NCBI GenBank assembly: GCA_002393975.1
Contig: DGSM01000021.1
Coordinates: 1-10,333 of the forward strand
DNA length: 10,333 bases
DNA from: Clostridiales bacterium UBA4362
GTDB lineage: Bacteria; Bacillota; Clostridia; TANB77; CAG-508
Direction of reading: 5' to 3'
In this document: positions 1 to 5,622 of the stretch, one piece after another
Numbering within the stretch: position 1 is the stretch's first letter
How the letters are laid out: each line of letters begins with the position of its first letter
Notes under the pieces: generated by a model
Seen by the model: the letters and a program-made list of their open reading frames with translations, nothing else
What the model was told of the DNA's origin: nothing
Database searches by the model: none
Position numbers and translations under genes: made by a program

Positions 1-2
1 AA

Positions 3-191
3 TATGAAGTAAAAGAATTATCTGACTATGCTAAAGATAAGGGAATTAAGCTAGACTTTATAAAAATAGATTCATTAGAGAAAGCAAAAAATGCACCATG
101 TGTGTTTAACAATTGGGCTAATTTCTATAAAGGAGAATTTATTTCAAATACAATATTGAATGCTAATGCATTAGAAAAATTATTAAAATAA
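3..191 (+). CDS. C-terminal fragment of a GNAT acetyltransferase with YoaP-like C-terminal domain
   Basis: This is the last 62 codons of a gene that begins before the window; the reading frame is open from the first base and ends in TAA. The visible part has the pattern of the YoaP-like domain found at the C-terminus of some GNAT acetyltransferases: a beta strand with 'FIKIDS', then 'AKNAPC', then an aromatic segment with 'FYKGEFIS', and a closing helix ending 'LEKLLK'. The family usually has an N-terminal acetyl-CoA-binding GNAT domain followed by this short piece; here the catalytic part is outside the window, so substrate and activity cannot be judged. The next gene begins 15 bases after the stop with no terminator between, so the two are probably cotranscribed. 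The call rests on remembered family pattern only; a thioredoxin-like or unrelated alpha/beta tail is the alternative. Confidence 0.62.
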   Translation, partial: YEVKELSDYAKDKGIKLDFIKIDSLEKAKNAPCVFNNWANFYKGEFISNTILNANALEKLLK

Positions 192-196
192 TTAAT

Positions 197-200
197 GGAG
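197..200 (+). promoter_or_regulatory. Ribosome binding site deciding the start of the amidotransferase gene
   Basis: GGAG lies six bases before the ATG at 207. An earlier in-frame ATG at 195 overlaps this site and has no Shine-Dalgarno match of its own, so 207 is preferred and the protein begins MSKPLIGIIG. Confidence 0.6.
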
Positions 201-206
201 TTTATT

Positions 207-902
207 ATGAGTAAACCACTTATAGGAATTATAGGAAAAGTTCAACCTCAATATGGAGAAGATATTTGGCATAGAATTGATGAGGTTGATGAAATCAGAT
301 ACTTAATAGTTAAACATGGCGGAACAGCTATAACATTATTACCAACTTCAAATACACTTAAATTTAATGACAACGATATTAAAGATGATACAATTCTTAG
401 TGAAGAAGAAATTAAAGAACTTTATAGACAAATTGATCTATGTGATGGATTTATTTTGCAAGGCGGTCTATATAGTTGTAATTATGAAATAGAAATGGCT
501 AAGAGAATAATTGAACTTGATAAGCCTCTTATAGGAATATGTGCAGGATTTAATAATATTTTAAGAGCCTTAGGAACCGATGTTTACGAAGATAAAACTA
601 AAAGCCACGATATATATGACAAAAATTATAGACATACTATTTCTATTATTAAAGATACTAAATTATATAATTTATTAAAGCAAGATGAATATAAAGTAAA
701 TAGCATACATACTATGATGGCTCCTAAAGAAAATGTTGAGAATTATGCAAAGATATCATCATATTCATATGATGGTTTTGTAGAAAGTATCGAATTAGAA
801 GATAAGAAATTTGTAATAGGACTAAAATGGCATCCAGAATTAATGTTGGAAGAAGAATTTACAAATAATCTTTTTGAAGAATTTATAAAAAAATGCATAT
901 AG
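207..902 (+). CDS. Class I glutamine amidotransferase-like protein, peptidase C26 (gamma-glutamyl-gamma-aminobutyrate hydrolase family)
   Basis: The 231-residue protein has the layout of the C26 branch of class I amidotransferases, cytoplasmic enzymes that hydrolyse gamma-glutamyl bonds using a Cys-His-Glu triad. The family start 'KPLIGI' is at residues 3-8, an oxyanion-type 'LQGG' at 84-87, the nucleophile elbow 'GICAGF' with Cys112, the 'VNSIH' segment at 164-168, and 'KWHPE' with His209 and Glu211. All three catalytic residues are present, so the enzyme is probably active. Around the nucleophile the usual Arg and Gln of 'GICRGxQ' are replaced by Ala113 and Asn116, so the acyl donor may differ from PuuD's gamma-glutamyl-GABA. 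No partner synthase or polyamine-degradation gene is adjacent, so a PuuD-like role is not supported by context. It follows the YoaP-type gene by 15 bases and ends in TAG. A 235-residue form from ATG 195 is possible but less likely. Confidence 0.82.
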   Translation: MSKPLIGIIGKVQPQYGEDIWHRIDEVDEIRYLIVKHGGTAITLLPTSNTLKFNDNDIKDDTILSEEEIKELYRQIDLCDGFILQGGLYSCNYEIEMAKRIIELDKPLIGICAGFNNILRALGTDVYEDKTKSHDIYDKNYRHTISIIKDTKLYNLLKQDEYKVNSIHTMMAPKENVENYAKISSYSYDGFVESIELEDKKFVIGLKWHPELMLEEEFTNNLFEEFIKKCI

Positions 903-972
903 GTGTATCTTTTAGCTTATCAATTGAAATGAAGTAAAATAAAATGAAATGAAAGGCTAAGATATTTAATCT

Positions 973-1656
973 ATGAAAAAGAGAATTTTAAGCATTATTA
1001 TAATAATAATTGCTATAGTTTCTAGTATATATGGAATCATTAGAACATCTTATAGTTTACTTACATATACTTATTTTACAACTCTATCGAATATATTTAT
1101 TGATGTAGTACTATTAATATTTTTAATAAGAGAAATATACTATTTAGTCAATAAAAAAGAATTAGAAGTGAAAAATGGATTATATATAACTAAATTTTTA
1201 GCAACTATTTCTATAACTCTTACATTTTTTGTTTTTATGACTATATTAGCACCAACAATTGAAGGAGGCTTTATTAATGCCTATATAATGTATGGTTGTG
1301 GTAGCTTATGCTTACATTTTATTACTCCATTACTTGCTATTATTGATTTTCTTTTCCTTACAAAAGGATATAAGTCTAAAAAGAGCCATGCCTTATATGC
1401 GATTATTCCTCCACTTCTATATGTATTATTTGTAGTAATCGCAAGTTCTCTTGGACTAAGATGGGGTACAATGGGAGCACCATATAATTTCTTGAATTTT
1501 AAAGCTCCAACAGGATGGTTTGGTTTTGATCTTAGTATTATGGGATTTGAATCTTTAGGAATAGGTGTATTCTATATGATTGTTTTACTTACAATTATAT
1601 TTGTTTTAATAGGATTACTATTCTTATGGATTAGAAATAAAGTAAATAAAGAATAA
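973..1656 (+). CDS. Pr6Pr / FAR-17a / AIG1-like six-helix membrane protein
   Basis: This 227-residue integral membrane protein has about six hydrophobic helices, near residues 5-24, 35-55, 71-93, 108-129, 139-160 and 197-221. The sequence resembles the bacterial Pr6Pr group, distantly related to animal AIG1 and ADTRP, which are membrane threonine hydrolases cleaving fatty acid esters of hydroxy fatty acids. Supporting motifs are 'YFTTLSN' (34-40), with Thr36 where AIG1 has its catalytic Thr; 'LHFITPLLAIID' (114-125), with His115 near the catalytic His position; and 'PYNFLNF' (170-176), which resembles the 'YPFLE' motif after the fifth helix in AIG1. Hydrolase activity is inference. The ATG at 973 has only a weak ribosome site: the nearest purine run, GAAAGG at 951-956, is 16 bases away. 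The gene sits 70 bases after the amidotransferase and 21 bases before the esterase, so it is probably in the same transcript. Confidence 0.72.
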   Translation: MKKRILSIIIIIIAIVSSIYGIIRTSYSLLTYTYFTTLSNIFIDVVLLIFLIREIYYLVNKKELEVKNGLYITKFLATISITLTFFVFMTILAPTIEGGFINAYIMYGCGSLCLHFITPLLAIIDFLFLTKGYKSKKSHALYAIIPPLLYVLFVVIASSLGLRWGTMGAPYNFLNFKAPTGWFGFDLSIMGFESLGIGVFYMIVLLTIIFVLIGLLFLWIRNKVNKE

Positions 1657-1664
1657 TTGATTTT

Positions 1665-1670
1665 AAGGAG
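1665..1670 (+). promoter_or_regulatory. Ribosome binding site deciding the start of the SGNH hydrolase
   Basis: AAGGAG is seven bases before ATG 1678 and four before ATG 1675. It lies downstream of an in-frame TTG at 1657, which ruling out makes 1678 the best start, with 1675 as the alternative. Confidence 0.7.
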
Positions 1671-1677
1671 AAATATG

Positions 1678-2322
1678 ATGGATAAGATAAGAGTAATGTG
1701 CTATGGAGATTCTAATACTTGGGGATATATTTCTGGAAGCGATCATGAAAGATATGGTGAAAATGAAAGATGGCCTAAAGTATTAGGTAATTTACTTGGT
1801 GATAGATTTGAAATAATAGAAGAAGGATTAAATAGTAGAACTTTAATTTCTGATGATCCAAGACCAGGAAAAGAAGGAAAAAATGGATTAGAATATTTAA
1901 TTCCATGTTTAGATTCTCATGATCCATTAGATTTAGTTGTAATTATGCTTGGATCAAATGAATTAAAACCTATATACAATAGAACAGCTGAAGATATAGG
2001 AAAGCTATTTGAAGAGTATTTTGTAAAAACAATTTTATATAGAAAATCACAATTTAAAGAAGCGGGACCAAAATTAATAATAGTATGTCCGCCACTAGTA
2101 AATGAACATGCAAGTTTAGGGGTAGAACCCGAAAAATACATGGGAGCTGGAAGAAAATCTGAACAATTTGATGAAATATATAAACAAATAGCAAGTAAAT
2201 ATAATTGTCCATTTGTACCAACAAATGATTTGGAAACTGGACCAGATGGTTTACATCTAACACTGGAGAGTCATAAGATACTTGCTGAAAGAATAAAAGA
2301 TGAAGTAGTTAAATTATTTTAA
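1678..2322 (+). CDS. SGNH/GDSL-family hydrolase, MsAcT-like arylesterase/acyltransferase
   Basis: This 214-residue protein (start chosen by the AAGGAG site) is a soluble SGNH hydrolase without a signal peptide. Block I is 'GDSNTWGY' (10-17), with nucleophile Ser12. The oxyanion residues fall in 'EEGLNSRT' (48-55; Gly50) and 'MLGSNE' (90-95; Asn94). Block V is 'DGLH' (190-193), supplying Asp190 and His193. The 'EEGLNSRT', 'PLDLVVIMLG' and 'DGLH' segments and the RW pair at 31-32 closely parallel the Mycobacterium smegmatis acyltransferase MsAcT, known for ester hydrolysis and for acyl transfer in water. Its physiological substrate is probably a small acyl or carbohydrate ester, but nothing here identifies it. 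The MsAcT group is usually octameric, using an extended loop after block I; a shorter loop is seen here (18-30), so assembly may differ. The gene follows the Pr6Pr-like gene by 21 bases, and translation or transcription is probably linked. Confidence 0.87.
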   Translation: MDKIRVMCYGDSNTWGYISGSDHERYGENERWPKVLGNLLGDRFEIIEEGLNSRTLISDDPRPGKEGKNGLEYLIPCLDSHDPLDLVVIMLGSNELKPIYNRTAEDIGKLFEEYFVKTILYRKSQFKEAGPKLIIVCPPLVNEHASLGVEPEKYMGAGRKSEQFDEIYKQIASKYNCPFVPTNDLETGPDGLHLTLESHKILAERIKDEVVKLF

Positions 2323-2331
2323 TTGTTCTGA

Positions 2332-2358
2332 TTGGTTTAATTATTAATTAATTATAAT
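2332..2358 (+). promoter_or_regulatory. Possible internal promoter before the GNAT-deaminase pair
   Basis: A perfect TATAAT at 2353-2358 is preceded by TTGGTT at 2332-2337 with a short 15-base spacer. Transcription would start near 2365, only about 11 bases before the ATG at 2376. In DNA this AT-rich a chance match is quite possible. Confidence 0.3.
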
Positions 2359-2375
2359 TATATTTAGAAGTTTAA

Positions 2376-2792
2376 ATGATAACAATTAAAGAAAATGAAA
2401 ATAATGTTGAAGAATTTAATACTCTTTATGATCAAGTTGGATGGGGACATTATGATGAAGCTGTTTCTAAAAGAGCATTAGATAATACTTATTATTCTAT
2501 AAGTGTTTATGATGATAATTCTATTATTGGATTTGGAAGACTTATTGGAGATACCATATGCTTTATGTATATACATGATGTAATGGTAAGTCCTAATTAC
2601 CAAAATAGAAAAATTGGTACTTTAATAATGACTAAGTTATTAGATAAAGTAAAAGAACTTAAGAAAGAAAATCCAGATATTAGAGTTTATTTGGGAGCAT
2701 CTAAAAACAAAGAAGGTTTTTATGAAAAATTTGGATTTGTAAAAAGAATAGATGATAATCTTGGATATGGAATGATTTTAAAAGGAGATTAG
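2376..2792 (+). CDS. GNAT family N-acetyltransferase
   Basis: The 138-residue single-domain protein has the GNAT fold that moves an acetyl group from acetyl-CoA to an amine. The central strand 'MYIHDVMVSPNYQ' (64-76) leads into the pyrophosphate-binding loop 'QNRKIGT' (76-82), matching Q/R-x-x-G-x-G/A with Gly81 in the key place and Thr82 at the end. The late 'GFYEKFGF' segment (114-121) is the usual beta6-alpha4 motif. N-terminal residues 12-40 ('EEFNTLYDQVGW') resemble the small GNATs annotated as acting on amines or antibiotics, but no substrate-specific residue can be read. The start has a weak AGAAG site at 2366-2370. The ribosome site of the following deaminase lies inside this gene's last codons, with only two bases between the stop and the next ATG, so the two are translationally coupled. 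Confidence 0.85.
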   Translation: MITIKENENNVEEFNTLYDQVGWGHYDEAVSKRALDNTYYSISVYDDNSIIGFGRLIGDTICFMYIHDVMVSPNYQNRKIGTLIMTKLLDKVKELKKENPDIRVYLGASKNKEGFYEKFGFVKRIDDNLGYGMILKGD

Positions 2793-2794
2793 AA

Positions 2795-3214
2795 ATGGAT
2801 ATATGGGAAGAGATGTATTTAAAAGCAAAAGAACAATATCATCCTGAAGAAGTATCACCATTTATTACAGCACATCATGTAGTAGCTGCTGTTCAAAGTG
2901 AAAGTGGAAAAATATTTACAGGCTTTTGCATTGAAGGTGCAAGTGGAGTAATGAATCTATGTGCCGAAAGAGTAGCTGCTTTAAATATGTATATGAATAC
3001 AGGTGAAACTAAAATAAAGAGAATGATTGCTTTTAGAAGTGAACCACCAAAAGTAAATGGAGGAATGCCTTGTGGAGCTTGTAGAGAGTTCTTAATGCAA
3101 TTAAATTATGATAATAGAAATATTGAAATATTAACAGATTATGAAACAAGAAAAACAGTATTACTTAAAGACCTAATTCCTAATTGGTGGGGAGATAAAA
3201 GATATAATAAATAA
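2795..3214 (+). CDS. Cytidine-deaminase-fold zinc hydrolase, substrate uncertain
   Basis: This 139-residue protein has the full catalytic signature of the cytidine deaminase superfamily: 'CAER' (56-59), with zinc ligand Cys56 and proton shuttle Glu58, and 'PCGACREF' (92-99), with zinc ligands Cys93 and Cys96. Length and layout match small homotetrameric cytidine deaminases such as B. subtilis Cdd, which turn (deoxy)cytidine into (deoxy)uridine. The substrate pocket differs: the stacking Phe of the N-terminal 'YSxF' motif aligns with His27, and 'NIEN' aligns with 'CIEG' (45-48), so the ribose-contacting Asn is Cys while Glu47 is kept. The C-terminus 'IPNWWGDKRY' (128-137) is also unlike the model enzymes. 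It may therefore deaminate another base, nucleoside or antibiotic of the blasticidin type. AAAGGAG at 2781-2787 sits seven bases before the ATG, inside the GNAT gene. An intrinsic terminator follows. Confidence 0.82.
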   Translation: MDIWEEMYLKAKEQYHPEEVSPFITAHHVVAAVQSESGKIFTGFCIEGASGVMNLCAERVAALNMYMNTGETKIKRMIAFRSEPPKVNGGMPCGACREFLMQLNYDNRNIEILTDYETRKTVLLKDLIPNWWGDKRYNK

Positions 3215-3225
3215 AAGACCATTTA

Positions 3226-3260
3226 AAAAAGAATTTCATATGATATGAGATTCTTTTTCT
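3226..3260 (+). terminator. Intrinsic terminator after the enzyme gene run
   Basis: A 15-base-pair stem (3226-3240 with 3244-3258) has a three-base loop and one U-G wobble. Its left arm starts with five A and its right arm ends in five T, followed by further T at 3260-3262. It is low in G+C, but the length and symmetry make it convincing, and it could work in both directions. It closes the operon that ends with the deaminase. Confidence 0.72.
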
Positions 3261-3341
3261 TTGACTTAATATTAAGTTTTTTATTAGATATGAATAATAA
3301 ATATTAAATTATTAATAAAACAATTTAATAAAAATAATCAA

Positions 3342-3347
3342 TATGAT
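3342..3347 (+). promoter_or_regulatory. Candidate -10 box for the ABC transporter pair
   Basis: The 187-base gap at 3215-3401 holds the terminator and then AT-rich sequence. TATGAT at 3342-3347 is the best -10 candidate; no good -35 lies 16-18 bases upstream. An AT-only inverted repeat of eight bases (3303-3310 and 3322-3329) sits just before it and could be an operator or chance. A separate promoter is expected because a terminator precedes this gene. Confidence 0.25.
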
Positions 3348-3401
3348 AAAATTTATTTGAAAATATATGAAACAAATTTTATGTTTTGAAAGGAAATCAA
3401 A

Positions 3402-5618
3402 ATGCTTAAACTAAAGAATGTTTCTAAGTTTTATTACAATAAAGGAGTTATCGCTTCAGGATTTACTAATGTTAATCTAGAACTTAAGATTGGCGAATTT
3501 GTTGTAATTACTGGAGAATCTGGAAGCGGTAAAACTACTCTTTTAAATGTAATATCAGGTTTAGATAGTTATGAAGAAGGAGAGATGTATATAAATGGCG
3601 AAGAAACAAGCCATTTTACTGAAAAAGAATTTGAGGATTATAGAAGAAAATATATAGCAAATATTTTCCAAAGCTTTAATCTAATTAATAGTTATACAGT
3701 ATACCAAAATGTAGAACTAGTAATGCTATTAAATGGATACAAAAAACATGATGTAAAGAAAAAGATATTAAAGATAATTGACGATGTTGGACTAACAAAA
3801 TTTAAGAATACAAAAGTATCAAAACTATCTGGTGGACAAAAACAAAGAGTTGCAATCGCAAGAGCAATGGTAAAAGATACTCCAATAATTGTTGCCGATG
3901 AGCCAACGGGAAATTTAGACTCTAAATCTGCTCAAGAAGTAATTGAAATACTAAAAAGAGTTGCTAAAGATAAGCTAGTAGTAATAGTTACACATAATAT
4001 CGAACAAGTAGAACAATATGCTACTAGAATAATTAAAATGAATGATGGCAGAATAGTTGAAAATAGAGAGATTACAAGAATAACAGAAGACATTAAGCCA
4101 AAGGAAAGTAAATATAGCAATATAAGTGCTTTCAATAAATATAGATTAGGAGTAAGAAATACTTTTAATATATTTAGTAAATTTTTATTGTTATTTATAG
4201 TATTTTTCTTTATGAGTACAGCATTACTATCTGAATATGCTTCTTTCCAATTATCTGAAAAAGAATTGGTTGATGAAGGATATAGCTTAGCATTTAGAGA
4301 TCTTTCAAAAAATCGTATTATTATAAATAAAGAAAATAAGACTTCATTTACAGATGAAGAATATAAAAAAATAAAAGAGCTTTCTAATGTTGATTATATT
4401 ATTGAAGATGATATTTTCTTAGATACTTCTTTTTATTTACAAAGAGATGAAGTATTTTTTGCTGGTAATATGCTAGATTTAGAATTATTTAAAGGACCTG
4501 TAGATTTAGGTAGAATACCAGAAAATGATAATGAAATCGTAATTCTTGTAAGAAAAAATGATTTCTATATTAAGCAAATGATAGATGATATATTAAATAA
4601 ATCTTTTGATGTGCTAAAGCCTATTCAATATGGTTATAATGATGAAGTAATTAAGACTCTTAATATTGTAGGAATAAAATATGTCGATGATAAAGATATT
4701 AATTATGATTCTGAATGTAAATTCTATGTATCTAGAAATGTTTTAAGAGAATTAAGAAGCACAATAAATAAGAACTATAGTAAGATGAAAGTCTTTATGA
4801 ATAATAAATTCGATACTTACAATGTAGAACCATGTGTAAATATAGAAAGAGGAAAAGCTTTAGTAGATGATGATTTTAAATATGATTATAAAAATTCAAG
4901 AATATTAAATCAGCCTTTAAAAATATATGTAGAAAACATTTATTATGAAGATGAAATTGATTTAACTATTTCAAGCACATATACTAAATCAAACTTTAGA
5001 CGATTAACGGGTCTTGATAAATACGATAATAATAGATACACAATATTTATAAATGTAGATGATTATAATTCTCTTTATAATAAACCATCATATCAATCAA
5101 GTGTATTTGTTAAAGATGTTGATCAAATAGAGACTACTATTCAAGATCTTAATAACATTGGAATAACAGCTAAAAAAGTTACTGATTTTAAGATGAATGA
5201 AGGAGAAATATTTAAAAGGGTAATGAAGATTATCAAAGTATTAGTAACATCAAGCTTGATAATAGCATTATTCTTTATATCATATTTAATCATTAGAATT
5301 ATTCTAAAATCACGTAATATTTACTATACAACGCTTAGAATATTAGGAGCAACATACAAGAATGTAAAAAGAATACTAGATATAGAGTTATTTGTTAATT
5401 CAACAGTAGCTTTTGGATCTGTAATGCTTTTAATTTATTTAATTAAAAACAATGTGATTAGTAATGAATACTTGTATAAAATCACTTCTTATTTGAGTTT
5501 AAGAGAATTTATTTTAGTTTATGTAATATTATTTACAATCTCTAGATTGATTTCTTCTAAATACTCTAGAAAACTATTTAAGAATAGTGCAATGAAAACT
5601 TATAATGAGGAGGTGTAA
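3402..5618 (+). CDS. ABC transporter, fused ATPase and MacB/FtsX-type permease (first of a pair)
   Basis: The 738-residue protein begins with a complete ABC ATPase (about 1-222): Walker A 'GESGSGKTT' (38-46), Q-loop Gln90, signature 'LSGGQ' (142-146), Walker B 'IIVADE' (162-167) with catalytic Glu167, and H-loop His198. This is the MacB/LolD/BceA type. After a linker of about 35 residues comes a four-helix FtsX-type permease: TM1 near 259-276, a large extracytoplasmic domain (about 277-605), TM2 near 611-633, TM3 near 664-682 and TM4 near 700-716. The cytoplasmic 'LRILGATYKNVKRI' (645-658) is the typical coupling helix. MacB-type proteins do not pass substrate across the membrane in the usual way but transmit ATP-driven motion to the outside; they act in peptide, lipoprotein or antibiotic handling. 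A dimer is needed, and the next gene supplies the likely partner. AAAGGA (3389-3394) is seven bases before the ATG. Substrate unknown. Confidence 0.9.
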   Translation: MLKLKNVSKFYYNKGVIASGFTNVNLELKIGEFVVITGESGSGKTTLLNVISGLDSYEEGEMYINGEETSHFTEKEFEDYRRKYIANIFQSFNLINSYTVYQNVELVMLLNGYKKHDVKKKILKIIDDVGLTKFKNTKVSKLSGGQKQRVAIARAMVKDTPIIVADEPTGNLDSKSAQEVIEILKRVAKDKLVVIVTHNIEQVEQYATRIIKMNDGRIVENREITRITEDIKPKESKYSNISAFNKYRLGVRNTFNIFSKFLLLFIVFFFMSTALLSEYASFQLSEKELVDEGYSLAFRDLSKNRIIINKENKTSFTDEEYKKIKELSNVDYIIEDDIFLDTSFYLQRDEVFFAGNMLDLELFKGPVDLGRIPENDNEIVILVRKNDFYIKQMIDDILNKSFDVLKPIQYGYNDEVIKTLNIVGIKYVDDKDINYDSECKFYVSRNVLRELRSTINKNYSKMKVFMNNKFDTYNVEPCVNIERGKALVDDDFKYDYKNSRILNQPLKIYVENIYYEDEIDLTISSTYTKSNFRRLTGLDKYDNNRYTIFINVDDYNSLYNKPSYQSSVFVKDVDQIETTIQDLNNIGITAKKVTDFKMNEGEIFKRVMKIIKVLVTSSLIIALFFISYLIIRIILKSRNIYYTTLRILGATYKNVKRILDIELFVNSTVAFGSVMLLIYLIKNNVISNEYLYKITSYLSLREFILVYVILFTISRLISSKYSRKLFKNSAMKTYNEEV
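5608..5613 (+). promoter_or_regulatory. Full-consensus ribosome binding site deciding the second ABC gene's start
   Basis: AGGAGG lies nine bases before ATG 5623 and inside the last codons of the preceding gene. An in-frame ATG at 5605 comes before this site and would be unserved, so 5623 (protein start MIKIDKVNKY) is the likely initiator. The upstream stop ends at 5618, so the two genes are four bases apart and probably translated in a coupled manner. Confidence 0.85.
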
Positions 5619-5622
5619 TAAT

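Noticed and set aside
906..968. Imperfect inverted repeat (TTTAGC ... GCTAAGA) between the amidotransferase and Pr6Pr-like genes
   Set aside because: Short arms with a mismatch and a loop of about 35 bases; no T tract, so it is not a credible terminator or riboswitch.
1917..2263. Two open frames on the minus strand inside the SGNH hydrolase gene
   Set aside because: They lie wholly within a well-supported gene, have no ribosome site or recognisable family pattern, and reflect AT-rich antisense sequence.
2337..2361. AT-rich palindromic stretch before the GNAT gene as an operator
   Set aside because: Composed only of A and T with several overlapping partial symmetries; cannot be told from background.
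3261..3289. TTGACT followed by TTAGAT as a promoter for the ABC pair
   Set aside because: The -10 match is poor (three of six) and the -35 lies in the tail of the terminator; TATGAT at 3342 is nearer the gene.
3932..4135. Minus-strand open frame within the first ABC gene
   Set aside because: Hydrophobic, low-complexity translation antisense to the conserved ATPase coding sequence; no start signal.
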